Below are positions 1-10,415 of a DNA stretch of 64,000 nucleotides, in pieces. A program made the translations under genes and the position numbers. Every line of letters starts with the position of its first letter. Position 1 is the first letter of the stretch. Below the pieces are notes generated by a model. That model made no database searches. It was not told the origin of the DNA and was given only the letters and a program-made list of their open reading frames with translations. The stretch comes from Castor canadensis (lineage: Eukaryota; Chordata; Mammalia; Rodentia; Castoridae): contig NC_133390.1 of the NCBI RefSeq assembly GCF_047511655.1, forward strand, positions 163,468,583 to 163,532,582. The letters run 5' to 3'.

Positions 1-395
1 AGTTTTCCAAAATCACACTAACAGGTATATTTGAAGTGAAGTCTTTATGACCCCAAATTCAATACTTTTAATCACTGTTACATTATCTCTGATTCCTGTG
101 TGGAACCCAAAGAGGTAAGGGGATGGATATTATTTCCAGATGAAATATCATCCTGTCTCTCATTCTCTAACCAAACTTATTTCTCATATAACTATGAACA
201 CCAAGGAATTCGGAGTAGAAAGATGGTGCTAAAGGACAGGCAGTCTGAAAATGGGCAGCTGAGAAATCAGGATACAAACTTTTCCTTGATGTGACCATAA
301 CTGATGAACAATATTCATATTTTTGAGTCTTCAATTTGATTTGCATCAGCCATACTCACAACCCTCCAAGCCCTTAAGCTATATGGGGTAGAAGA
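1..395. other. Unassigned unique sequence
   Basis: I recognise no repeat, exon or RNA gene here. A 64-codon open frame at 100-294 has no family motif and is at chance length for AT-rich DNA. Confidence 0.4.
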
Positions 396-469
396 CATAA
401 ATGGTCCACCAAAAGTTTCTGTATCCCTTCCATATCAATCAATTGCTACTGAAAAGTGGTGACCCAGTA

Positions 470-765
470 AGGGACAACCTTTCCCAGGCTCCTTTGCACC
501 CAGCCAGATCACCATGTTGGAGAATAATCTAGTCTACTTCCAGGTCTATTGGAATCTCACCTACTGTCAAAAGACCACTCTCCTTCAGGATGATGGCCAG
601 GTGACTCTATTATCTATGTTCCTTAACTGCTGAGCCTACTTTCTGTGCCAATTTGACTTTTTATGTGTAAGAAACACATTTCTATCAAGTTAGACCACTG
701 AGATACTGAGATTTTGTGATTCTTCTTTCACAATAGCTTACAATACCTTAACTAGCATAGATATT
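470..765 (+). mobile_element. Degenerate MaLR/MLT1-like LTR fragment
   Basis: The 3' part (about 690-757) keeps the usual LTR tail order of MLT1-class elements: a 'caagttagaccactgagat' stretch, a 'gattttgtgattc' stretch, then 'acaatagctta'. The 5' end is too diverged to place. Identification is by eye. It could be another ERVL-class LTR. Confidence 0.4.
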
Positions 766-770
766 ACACT

Positions 771-1239
771 TGTTTGATGGCCTTCAGGTCTAGTTTATTG
801 CACACAACAGTTTTCTCTCAAGGTGAAAGAGTCTTCAGAACCTCAGCCTTGCTTCACAGGAAGGTTCCTAACTTACCTTGCCTTACTCTTAAGCCCCATC
901 TAACCCTCTCAACATATATCTAACATATATCTTCCTGGTGTGGACAGTCCCTGGCAGCCTCAACCCAGAGTCTGGGGGTCTATCCTTCAACTACATGTGT
1001 TCAATCTCACTACCCACCCAGTCCTCGTCCCCAACACTATTACCAGCACATGGTACCTCCCATACTTTTTCTATTTTATTTCCACCCCCATGGTACTTCA
1101 AGTCAAGAATGTAAGAGCCCTCTTCTAATCCTTCCTCTCCCTCACAAAACATACCAATACTACATTTCTCTTCCCATTATCTCCTCTGTAAACTGACTTA
1201 ATTTGTCTTCCTAATTCTTTGCTTCATTTTTTTAAACAA
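771..1239. other. Unassigned pyrimidine-rich sequence
   Basis: This is C/T-rich unique DNA. An open frame at 940-1128 has no recognisable motif. I see no repeat or RNA gene. Confidence 0.35.
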
Positions 1240-1445
1240 ACACAAAGCATGTATCCTGTGCGAAGCACTGCTCTAAGCACTTACAAATACTTACTTATTT
1301 AATCCTCATAACATAAATAGGTACTAATACTGCACAGAAGTGCAGTGACATTTCTGAGATGACCCAAGCAATAAGTACCAGAGCTGAACTTTGATCCCAC
1401 AAAATCTGACTCCAGAGACTGTGCCCATAATCACTGCATCCCTGC
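1240..1445 (-). repeat. MIR SINE fossil
   Basis: In plus orientation it reads as the antisense of MIR: a 'aagcactgctctaagcactta' style start, 'atttaatcctcataac', a degraded 'gaggaaactgag' core, 'gagctgaactttgatccca', then 'gactccagagactgtgccc'. The order and spacing fit an almost full-length MIR. Confidence 0.75.
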
Positions 1446-1650
1446 CCATACAACCATGCTGATCCTTATCTTCCCTTCCAAGTCCCATGAATACCCTTTT
1501 CCATAGTAATAGGATTTTCCATTTTAGTTAGACTCATTGCACCTAAGATAGTCGATGTTCATCTACCATGCTTTCAGCTCCCTGAGACATGTTTCTGAAT
1601 TCTGGCCAACGAGAAGTGAAGGCAAGTATTATGTATAATTTTTAGGTTGT

Positions 1651-1797
1651 TGTCAGATGTAATGGTCCATGCCTGTAATCCCAGAACTAGAGAGGCTAAG
1701 GCAGGAGAATCATGAGTTTGAGGCTAGCCTGGGTAATAAGCGGGCCAGCCAAGGTTACATAGTGAAACCCTGTCTCAAAATATGAAAACAAAAAGAG
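1651..1797 (+). repeat. B1-like (7SL-derived) SINE
   Basis: It has the 7SL-type SINE body: 'catgcctgtaatcccagaac', 'gaggctaaggcaggagaatc', 'gaggctagcctgggtaa', 'agtgaaaccctgtctcaaaa' and an A-rich tail. Flanks 'ttttaggttgt' (1640-1650) and 'ttttcaagttgt' (1798-1809) look like a decayed TSD. The insert lies inside an older LTR. Confidence 0.85.
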
Positions 1798-1900
1798 TTT
1801 TCAAGTTGTGCCCTTAGAAGGAAGGTCTTGCTGGCCTCCTTCCATTTCCTTCTGACTAGGATATGGATGTGGAACCATCTGGGTATGGAGACCTAAAGGT

Positions 1901-2282
1901 TGTCATAGTTTGTTTTCTGTTGTTATAACTGAATACCACAGACTAGGTATTTTATAAAGAAAAGGTTTATTTAACTGATAGTTCTTCAAAAGCAGGGTTC
2001 TGGTGTCTGTTTGGCATCTGGGGCTTTCCTGCTAGGTCATGGCATGGCAGGGAACATCTCATAACAAGACTGAGCAAGCATGCCACTGAGTGTTCACTTC
2101 TATAGCAAAGCTACTCCTGTGATAACACATTAACCCCTAGATAGATTAATCCATCTATGAGAGCAGAGACCTGTGACCCAAACACCTCTTAGAAGTCCCA
2201 CCTGGTCCCACATCTTAATACCTCACAAGTGGGTTAAATTTCAACCCTAACTTTGGTGGTGTTCAACCACAAAACCATAGCA
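1901..2282 (-). mobile_element. MaLR-type solo LTR
   Basis: The minus strand carries a complete-looking solo LTR. In plus orientation it starts TG ('tgtcatagtttgttttctg'), runs through 'ttataactgaataccacaga' and 'tataaagaaaaggttta', and ends 'aaaaccatagca'. Flanking pentamers aaggt (1896-1900) and agggt (2283-2287) fit a 5-bp TSD with one change. No internal retroviral genes remain, as expected after LTR-LTR recombination. Confidence 0.7.
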
Positions 2283-2460
2283 AGGGTAAAGCTCCAGGAG
2301 AGCAGGCCAAAAACGTTAGGACCTCTGAGGTTGTAGAGCCATATGCTAGCCTTGAAATGCTTACACTTAACCAGAGCTAGGACAGAAGCAGTCTGTTGTC
2401 TTGTCTCAGCCACTAATTTTGAGGGTCTTTGTTAAGTGCAGCCATATTGAAACCTTAATT

Positions 2461-3029
2461 CAATGTTTTATAAGTTGGGGGATTTACCTTTTAATGTGAT
2501 ATTGATTTGAGATTGATGAGAATTTTAAAAGAATGAAATAGAAGTTAATAAAAAATATCAGAATGCATCACACATACAAAAGATGCATTTTGTTTTGCCA
2601 CACTTTTGTATCACTCTATGTATCTATCTATCCATTTATCTATGTATCCATCTATCCATTTATCTATCCGTCTATACATAGATGTATATACACACATTAT
2701 ATGTGCATCTTCAGTAACAATGTAAAATGTATTTCTTAATAATGTCTGCAGTCACAAAAAATGAAATCTACAACTGAAGGTATGGCATCTCTTTCCCAGT
2801 CAATAAACTCTGTCACTCTGATTAATCCAAGACCTTCTTTTTAAGGGTTTTTCCTTCTTATCTAAGATCAGGCTTCCCCCAGGTTCTTGCCAGGAATGTT
2901 ATATATACACTTTTCTATATTAAATTAGCTCAAAGCTTTAGTATTACAAATTTTCTCTTTTTTAAGTCAGCTCAAAGCTTTAAATGATTTTAAAATCTAA
3001 GTTTCTGTTTATGACTCTTAAAACTCAGT
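2461..3029. other. AT-rich unassigned DNA with a TATC/CCAT low-complexity block
   Basis: The block at about 2617-2690 is a degenerate (TATC)n/(CATC)n microsatellite, 'tatctatctatccatttatc' and variants. The rest is AT-rich sequence without a recognisable element. Confidence 0.5.
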
Positions 3030-3058
3030 TTGTTCTTTCTTTCTTTCTTTCTTTCTTC
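3030..3058. repeat. (TTTC)n microsatellite
   Basis: About six TTTC units in a row, possibly the remnant of a SINE or LTR tail. Confidence 0.8.
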
Positions 3059-3329
3059 CCTTGAAAGTATGTTCCATCTTCTTTGCCTCTGTCTAAATAA
3101 AAATGGTCCTGGTTAAGTAGTAAAGTTTTAGCTTTAAGCACATACATCCCTATCTACATAGTGCTGCGCATGTATACTCTCTTGGCACACACTCCAAGAA
3201 TATCCAAGTGGATACTTAAGAGTTTGACTTGCATAGTATGATAATAAAGTATTGTGAACAATGTCTAAATTACATGTAAACTAGAATTGCATGCTAAAAG
3301 GTTAATTAAACATATGTGTGTATACCAAA
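3059..3329. other. Unassigned sequence
   Basis: AT-rich unique DNA. I see no gene or recognisable repeat. Confidence 0.35.
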
Positions 3330-3435
3330 AGAGAAGAAGGAAGGAAGGAAGGAGAAATAAAAAGATAAAGATAAGGGAAGTAAGGAAGGGAGAAAGGGAA
3401 GGAAAAAGGGAGAGAGGGAAGAATGAAGGAAGGGT
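3330..3435. repeat. Purine-rich (GGAA)n/(GAAG)n tract
   Basis: About 100 bp consist almost only of A and G on the plus strand (GGAA, GAAG, AAAG units). This is low-complexity polypurine DNA. Confidence 0.8.
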
Positions 3436-4009
3436 TATTTTGGAATGGTCAGAGATTGAGTAATTCTTATTGCGTATTTTCTTTTCTGCATACTTTCTTG
3501 TAAATTTTTAAGTCACTTATATAACATTTTTCATGTGTCTTATGGTTTATTTATTAGAAAACTGTTGAATTTCCAATAAGTGCAAGAGAGAATAAAATCC
3601 AAAATGATCAAAGTCTTTAATAGGGTCTAATTCACCAATAAACTTGACATTTAGTGAGGCTAAAAGTCAGTACTGTGATCCCTTTGTGAGGAGATGAGAA
3701 AGCTGGTGTCCAGGATGGTGATTTTCTTGCCCTCCAGGCAGAAGTAAGTGAGATCTGCTGAAAGCTCCTTGGCACTGAGTGCCAAGATAAGGAAGGTGAT
3801 GAAATCATGGCACATTCAAGCCATCACCATGGGGTGTTGGAGAGTAGAGGCTTCCAATTATAGGGAGCCCCTGACTCATGCTTCCTCCAGTTTCCTGTCT
3901 CAGAGCCAGATAAGGGGCTGGTCCTGGAAGTACATCTGTAAAGATAGTTGGTGTCCAATTAGAAGAAGACCCACTAAAATCTTTCTAAAAGTACAAATGT
4001 AACGATATT
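3436..4009. other. Unassigned sequence
   Basis: It includes an open frame at 3748-4002 (84 codons) without recognisable domains. A perfect short inverted repeat at 3768-3786 is listed separately. Confidence 0.35.
3768..3786. other. Perfect 9-bp inverted repeat, 1-nt spacer
   Basis: Arms cttggcact and agtgccaag surround one g. The shape resembles an NFI half-site pair (TTGGC...GCCAA), but the spacing is 7 rather than the usual 5. Function is unproven. Confidence 0.5.
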
Positions 4010-4540
4010 CTCTTCCAACTGGTTACATCACTGCAGTGGCTTCCCGTTAGTTTTGTCAGAAGACAGAAACTCAGAAGAAGTCCTATAAAGCTTTATGTAA
4101 TTTATATGTGGCCCTCTTGTCTCATGCATCTTCCTGTTTTCTAGGGGAGTCAACTGCATGTACTGTCTTATGTGGGGCCTTTGAACATATATTTCTCTCT
4201 ACCAGAAATAATTTTCCACTTCACCCCTGCCTTTGTGGCTTCTAATTAAATAAAATGTTCAGTCTTTCAGATTAAAGCCCAAAGATAAATCTTCCTTTAT
4301 ATTCTGGACAAGGTCAAGACCCCTTATTATTTACTTTAATTGTCCCCTTATTATTTTCATCTTCTCCATAGCACTTTAACACAATTGTAGTGTTATTTGT
4401 TTAATTAATGTCTACCTCTCCTGTGTAGGTAGGGATGATGTCTTTTATATTCCCTTTTATTACTTCCCTTTCTTCATTGATTCTTTAGAGCCTAGAGCTG
4501 TGATGAATCATGTTTTGTTGGGTAAATCTATGAATAGGAA
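4010..4540 (+). mobile_element. LINE L2 3' portion (best-preserved L2 here)
   Basis: Sense-strand L2 signature in order: 'tgcagtggcttcccgttag', a 'agaaactcagaagaagtcct' stretch, 'ccctgcctttgtggcttc', 'atagcactttaacacaattg', 'tatttgtttaattaatgtct', 'cctgtgtaggtagggatgat' and 'ttgttgggtaaatctatgaa'. It covers the ORF2 C-terminal region and the short 3' UTR, with many indels, so nothing is coding. Confidence 0.7.
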
Positions 4541-4989
4541 TAAGGAGTTTAGTGCTCATGTTTGGAACAGCATCGCCCACCCAGCAGGATAGATTGCCTA
4601 GAGTCCCACTTGGGAAGACAAACTAGGGAAGACTCCAAGATAAGTGTGCAGTTCACTAGACACTGGAACAGACAGTGAGACCAAGAGACCAACACTGCAT
4701 GAATGAGTAAAGAACTCCCTTCTGCAACCACAAAAGCTAAGGAGGAATTTCCTGGGTTCCATTCTGGGTGATGAAAAGGGATGTTTCTAGTATACAATTG
4801 GATCTCTTAAATATCTTCTAGTGATGGCCTAAGGTTGACAGGACTCTAAGTAAGTTGAGTGGAATAGGTTCTATTTTTAAAATTAAGTATAAGAAGAGTA
4901 AGACTAGTGAAGAAAGATCACCCCAATTCAAGGAGACTGGTTTCATGATCATTGGGTAGGGAAGAGGAATAATCTCTACGCATGCATAA
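4541..4989. other. Unassigned sequence
   Basis: Unique DNA. A minus-strand frame at 4549-4797 (82 codons) has no family motif. Confidence 0.35.
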
Positions 4990-5180
4990 TAACCATAGTG
5001 ATACTGAGCATCTATTATGTGTTAGGTACTTTAACACTTTGCTTTTAATCTCCAAAACAGCTCTATAAATTCACTGTTATTATCTCTATCTTATAAATAA
5101 GAAAATAGAGGGTCAGAAGATTAGGTAACTTGCCCAAGGCTCCAGTTACTAAATGACTGAGTCAAGATTTAAGTATCCTG
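4990..5180 (-). repeat. MIR SINE fossil
   Basis: Antisense MIR order: 'gagcatctattatgtgttag', 'ttaatctccaaaacagctct', 'taagaaaatagagggtcag', 'taacttgcccaaggctcca'. Both the core and the tRNA-derived part are visible. Confidence 0.75.
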
Positions 5181-6185
5181 TGATTGTGGCCATTTCCTTC
5201 TTGATGGACAGAACTGGCTCTAGGCTCTGCCCATGTAGCCAGATAAACTTTTCCATAGTGTCCTTTGGTAGAAGAAAACTACATGGATGTTACAACCTAC
5301 TTCCCACCAGGTAGCAAAGGCCTGGGGTGCATTCCCAACACACTGTGCTTCCTTCTTCTTCTGTTCCCTTTGAAGTTAGGGAAGACAGCACCTGGAGGCT
5401 GCAAAGCATCCCAGTGGAGCTGTGAATGCATCTGATTTCAGGCATCCACATTTTTAATAAAAGAATCCAGAATCAATCTTTATATCCACTCTCTATTTAA
5501 TAAGGTGGCATTAAATAATTTTCTAATTTGATGATAGAAATTAAGCACTCTATGTAAAGTAGGTCAAAAGTAGCTGCTTTAATTATTTAAGTAATATCCA
5601 AAGAGGCAAACATCAAAAGAAACTCAAATTGCAATACAAAGAAAGAAAAAAATCTTTAGAATCAGCAGGTTTTCTAAGGCACACAAGGTGGCCTCAGACA
5701 CACACATAAGGTAAATTCAAGGTTTTCTCTTTTAAAAAAAATTACTGATGACAAAATCATTCATGATACCATTATGTTTCTACATGCTTACATGATAAAC
5801 ATCTTATCAAACCAACCTTCTTGCCCTGTTTTTATACAGGCTACTTACTACTATAGGGCTTCAATGAGGAAAAAACAATTAATTGGAAGCCTGGAAATTA
5901 ATACAAAGAACTGAGACAATGATGGGTGGCATTTTCTATGCCCTAAACATGACTTACTATGTGGACAATCACCACTTTGAATGTTCTTGTCCTTGTTCTT
6001 CCCCTCTGGAACCCAGCAAGAGAACCAGTGGACTTTTCCCCCACTGAATGCTAAATTCTGGTATTCCACATTATTTTGTCAGCATAAAGATTCCTTTTCC
6101 ATGGCTTACCTCTTAACCTGTATTTCTGCGCCCCTTAAAAGTCCTTGACTCTAAAATCTTTTCTACCTAACATGTAATCCTATTT
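5181..6185. other. Unassigned, AT-rich in part
   Basis: No gene or clear repeat. Around 5480-5640 the sequence is AT-rich with several TAAT/ATTA cores, compatible with either neutral or regulatory DNA. Confidence 0.3.
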
Positions 6186-6189
6186 CTCT

Positions 6190-6560
6190 CCTTTTATTTG
6201 AGGCATCAGACACCATACTTGGCACTGAGGAATAAGAACACAAACAGAACTGCTCTCAAGGATCCCACAGGACCCACACGGCTATGACATAACCAATCAA
6301 ATAAAAGCTGCATATCTAAGACTACAAGAATACAGGGAAATGGAGGACAGCTTCACTGAGGACATCACTTTCAAACTTGGGTCTCAAGGGATAAAAATAA
6401 ACGAGAATTTACCGTAGATCAGAAGGCATTTCAGACATGCTGGCACTGAGCAAAAGCACAGAGAAATGCCTATGGCGTGTTCACACCAGAAAATTCTGGG
6501 GTGGAATAAGGCTAACTCCTTAGGGGTGGCTGTAAATGTAACTAGTAAGATGCATTGCGG
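6190..6560 (-). repeat. Ancient L2-like interspersed repeat
   Basis: The head resembles antisense L2 3' end ('catacttggcactgaggaat', then 'ctgctctcaaggatcccac'). Downstream are 'gacatcactttcaaacttgg', 'ggcatttcagacatgctggc' and 'atggcgtgttcacaccag'. The same modular order recurs near 14350, 26110, 27685 and 32490. Confidence 0.45.
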
Positions 6561-6943
6561 CCTTCTACAGCATTCTGGGCCTTGGTTTTTTTGATAGTCT
6601 TGTGTTAACAAAGAACTATTGGTCATAACTGCACAATGTCATACAGCAGTCTCATGAGTTAATAAACAGTAGGGTTGATTAGCAATGTCTGCCATGGTCA
6701 TAGTATTAGAAGACTGCCAGTCCTTTCTCTGTGTATTTGCAGACTTTTGCCTTTAGGAACTGTGAAACCAATAGAAATCTTGGATTGGGGAGGGATAAAC
6801 CACATGAAACTATGCTGATATCCCTCCCAGTTACAGCATTCAGGTGTCTCTATGCTGTGGACAGTCCTGTGCATCAGAACCAGATGTGACCTGGTAATGG
6901 AAAGGACAGCATAATCACATAATTTCCTACATGCTCACACATG
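6561..6943. other. Unassigned sequence
   Basis: Unique DNA with no recognisable feature. Confidence 0.3.
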
Positions 6944-6997
6944 CCTTCTCTCTGTCTCTCTCTCTTTCTCTCTCTCTCTTTCTCTCTCTGTCTCACA

Positions 6998-7038
<41 letters not shown>

Positions 7039-7053
7039 GCACACACACACACA
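6944..7053. repeat. Composite (TC)n-(AC)n microsatellite
   Basis: An imperfect CT/TCTCTT tract (6944-6994) passes directly into a long AC tract (6998-7053, one interruption). Open frames in both directions across it are repeat artefacts (poly-Ser/Leu, poly-His/Thr, poly-Cys/Val). Confidence 0.95.
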
Positions 7054-7458
7054 AATTTAAAAAAATATTCCTTAGTGCACCAGGAACAGAATAATGGCAA
7101 TAAAGCCTCCTGTTCCCAAATGGGAAGAATGGGAAACATATACACATTTGAGGACTCCCTCTAGTCCTGAGAGCTATTCAGACAAGTACAGAGACATGGG
7201 AAGTGAGGCATACTAATGCATTAGAAAGTGTGTCTTTTGAAGAGTTGGTCCACTGCAGCATCAAGGTCACTCTTAATAACTCTGTGCATACTTTCTCTGA
7301 TAATGGGCCAGATTTTAACTGCATGGAAATTTTGCAAAGAAAAGTTCATTTTTCTCTAAAAACATCACACTGTTCCCTGCACTTAATCTATCTCAGTCCT
7401 CTTGCCTTTTGTCTCCCTTACTATTCTACTTTGCAGCCTAAATATCAATACCTCTTTT
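7054..7458. other. Unassigned sequence
   Basis: An 85-codon frame at 7203-7460 has no recognisable domain. No repeat seen. Confidence 0.3.
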
Positions 7459-7520
7459 GATAGATGATAGATAGATAGATAGATGATAGATATCTATCTA
7501 GATAGATAGAGATAGATCTC
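7459..7520. repeat. (GATA)n array with strand switches
   Basis: GATA units on the plus strand switch to TATC and back to GATA, producing overlapping perfect palindromes (14 bp at 7485-7498, 18 bp at 7491-7508). Confidence 0.9.
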
Positions 7521-7541
7521 TCTACTCCCCTACCACCATGC

Positions 7542-7573
<32 letters not shown>

Positions 7574-7690
7574 GTCGAGTAGGGGTCTTGCAAACTTTTT
7601 TACCTGGGATGGTCTTGAACTGTGATCTTCCTGATCTCAGCCTTCCAAGAAGCTAGGATTACAAACATGAATCACTGGTGCCTGCCTTCT
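7521..7690 (-). repeat. B1-like SINE, two partial units joined by poly(T)
   Basis: In plus orientation, 'ctaccaccatgcctagc' (the 5' end of one unit, antisense) is followed by 27 T (7547-7573). An antisense B1 body then follows: 'ggggtcttgcaaac', 'tggtcttgaactgtgatctt', 'agctaggattacaaacatga'. It fits an A-tailed B1 dimer or two abutting insertions. Confidence 0.8.
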
Positions 7691-8444
7691 CTCCTACTAA
7701 TCTTAAATCTATGTCCCTTCCTAGTAGCTCCTGCCTCCCAGACTGTGCTGCCACTGATGAGCTAGCAGCCTTTTTCCAAGCCCTGAGCTTTGGCCTCCCC
7801 TGCACCACAGGCCAACCAGCTATACACACCCCCAGCACTTTGACTCCTCCTCCCCTTCCAGAGTTAGAAGGAACACACCCTCCACTATGCAATCTGGCAA
7901 ACAAAGCAACCACAAAAGGGACTAGATGACATGCCCCTGAAGTTAAGGAGTTAACTAATGGGGAAAAGGAGATAGATGGGATCCAAGCAGATAAATGTTC
8001 CTTTTTCCTGCCTTCTGTGCACTATTCTCTCTCTCCTATAGCCAGTCCACTCCTTCCTGTGGAGTGGCCTGGCCTGTCATGAAGGGAAAGCCCAGCTGGT
8101 GATGGATATCACTCCTCTTGGATTCACAGGGGTCCTATCTTTCTTCTCTTCCTTCTCTTTTCCACAGTCTCCTTGTCTTGATCTGTACCTCACAAGTCAA
8201 AGGCATCAGACCCACATTTCTTGCCTTAGGCTCTTTCTTCTCAAGAAGCCGAGTTAATCCTGAGTCTATCCTCCCAATAAAACAGACAGAACCTAATGTC
8301 CTCACAGTCACTTCTGGGTCTGAGATTCTGAAGTTCAAATTCTAACCTTCAACAGTATTGACCAAGAGTTTCCACAAGGCAGGCAACTCTAATGTCTATA
8401 ATGGAGGATACAGGTTGGAATACCAAATTGGGGCACTAGGAAAT
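7691..8444. other. Unassigned sequence, moderately GC-rich
   Basis: Overlapping open frames on both strands (7659-7929 and 8118-8345) have no family motifs or convincing exon context. I do not call a gene. Confidence 0.3.
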
Positions 8445-8605
8445 ATTTCTATGAAGTTTCTAGCATCCCCTTATTTTATATATGAGGAAATGAAGGCTCA
8501 GAAAGTTTAACTTATTCTCCCAATGTCGTGTAGCTTTGAAGAAAAAGGACCAAAAGCCAGAGTCAGACAGTTTGAGTCCTGAGCCTGAGTTCTTTGTCAC
8601 TGTGC
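8445..8605 (-). repeat. MIR SINE fossil
   Basis: Antisense MIR core: 'tatatgaggaaatgaaggct', a degraded 'gtgtagctttgaag', 'gagtcagacagtttgagtcc' and 'tgagttctttgtcactgtgc'. Confidence 0.65.
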
Positions 8606-9744
8606 AATATTGTGTCTCTTTGGCTCTGCTGATTTACTTTTCAAATTTGGTTAAATATTCCTCTTATTAAAGACTTGAAATAATCCAAAATGAAAGAGGA
8701 GGAGACTAAAGCAAGATGACAAGATTTTGAACTGTACTAAATAATATAGGAGAAAGGACAAGAATCTTATGTTATTTAAAGGGTTGTGGGCATATATCCA
8801 CAGCCAGTAGGCTGTCCCACATTTTAGCATCCTTTCTCTTAATTTTTTCCTATATGAAAAATGTATGTTAGAAAAAGTTACTTAGTAAGAAAAAAAACCC
8901 ATGACTTGAGTTAATGAAAATGTAGTTGCTACAAACCTAAGTACAATGTGTCATTTCATTTCTACCTGAGGTCCTTTCAGGCCTGGTATCAATTCTTATG
9001 TGACTGTTGTAAAAAAGTCTTGATTCATTCGTTTCTTCATTTTCAGATCCATGGATCTCCTGAAGAGATTGGCACTCAATCTATTAATACATTCAGCTTA
9101 ATTTCTCCCCAACTTCTCCAGCTCCCTCCCAGAAATTTCTAAAAGGTTCAGATTTTAGACCTTTGTTTCCCAAAGCCATGGAACCTGGAACACATCCTAC
9201 TGAAGGCTCATCACTGCTAAGAGCAGGTGCTAGCATTGTCCTCAGGACTCAGTACAGGCTTGAAGCCATAACAGGCACAGACAACTTACCACCAGGAAGC
9301 CTGCCAAGTTCAAGGGGTCAGAGCAATGCCAAACAGGCATCCCCACAGTCACTCTGCCCTGCAATGCTAGGAAATGAATGCCCTGACCGCTCCGAGAGCC
9401 CCAGCTAGCTCTGGGCTCATGGTCCTGCACAAAGGGCACCTGGTGATCTCAAAGGAAATGGCTTGGGTTTCTACTCAGACTCTTTTCATCCATTTGACAG
9501 TTTAGGGAAGATTAACAAGATGAATTCTTCCTCACACAAGACAATTCTCCCACACATATTTCCACACAGGTATATGAATGATCTCATGGTGTCATTGGAA
9601 AGATGAGCTAAGAACAGGTGTTGTGGCTGTCAGAGGCAGAGGGAACCCTAATTTGTTCAGGAGTCCTAAAAGGGCATGTGAAGAGTATCTCCTGCAACAG
9701 GGATCAAAATCCACCTGACCAAAGACTTCCCCAATTTCCTATAT
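8606..9744. other. Unassigned sequence
   Basis: About 1.1 kb of unique DNA. Frames at 8948-9142 and 9163-9408 are short and motif-free. Confidence 0.3.
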
Positions 9745-9840
9745 CTCTGAAACTTTAGAGTTTTAAATATCTTACCTTCCCAGAAGGATTGATGGTATAA
9801 AAGTTTCTCATAAGTATTGGTTGAATGAATAAATGAAGGA
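9745..9840 (+). repeat. L2-like 3' tail
   Basis: Ends with 'gtattggttgaatgaataaa', the usual L2 3' ending, after a diverged 'agaaggattgatggtataaa' stretch. Confidence 0.45.
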
Positions 9841-9899
9841 AAGAATTAAGGAAGGAGTAAATTCAGTTGTCTCTCTAACCTCCATAAATGAAAATTACC

Positions 9900-10070
9900 T
9901 ATTCCTTGGAGACAACCTGATGTTGCAATTAGTGAGCTCAGGCAGCTCTATGGATCCTAGTTTCTGTCATTTACTACCAGGTGACTTTAATCTCTGAACT
10001 TTCCTCTCCATCTGAATAAAGAGGATTATAATCTTTACCTTGAATAGCATCACAAATGTTGGAAAGGCTA
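9900..10070 (+). repeat. MIR SINE fossil
   Basis: Sense MIR pattern: 'ggcagctctatggatcctag' start, 'ccaggtgactttaatctctg', 'tccatctgaataaagagg' and 'tcacaaatgttggaaaggct'. Strongly diverged. Confidence 0.55.
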
Positions 10071-10254
10071 AATCATGACAATAACCTACCACAGAAGGGC
10101 TCATTGATGCTATCTCCTTCCACTTTTTGTCTTATTCTTTTGTTATCTGGATTCCCTAATATCTGGTACCACCAAAGTCAGAGCCATGGAATTCTGGGCT
10201 TGTGTCTGACCAGGAAGGAATGTACCATAAAACATTGCAGATCACAGGTTCTTT

Positions 10255-10415
10255 AAAGCTAACTATTTCTGCTTGAATACCAGCTCTGTTCCTTACTAGT
10301 ATAACCTGAGTATGTTACTTCACCACCCTGAACATTCATTTTTCATATCTGATAGCTGACGATAGGAATGGTACTTTCTCTAAGGACTTTGTGAACACTT
10401 GCAGAGTTTAGAATA
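10255..10415 (+). repeat. MIR SINE fossil
   Basis: Sense MIR pattern: 'gaataccagctctgttcctt', 'cctgagtatgttacttcacc' and 'ttcatatctgatagc'. It lies about 190 bp after another sense MIR. Confidence 0.6.

Larger units (their letters stand above)
1560..2460 (+). mobile_element. Old MaLR-like LTR split by two later insertions
   Basis: Three segments (about 1595-1650, 1798-1900 and 2283-2460) read continuously as one old LTR once the inserts are removed: 'tctggccaa' start, 'gcccttagaaggaagg', a 'gagcaggccaaaaac' middle and a 3' tail with 'cagccactaattttgagggtc'. A B1 SINE lies in the first gap and a younger minus-strand MaLR LTR in the second. The exact subfamily is uncertain. Confidence 0.5.

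Noticed and set aside
2612..2690. Regularly spaced short repeats considered as a CRISPR-like array
   Set aside because: Plain degenerate TATC/CATC microsatellite in a mammalian genome, with no unique spacers.
6931..7164. Ser/Leu then His/Thr-rich open frame and its opposite
   Set aside because: Produced entirely by the (TC)n(AC)n microsatellite.
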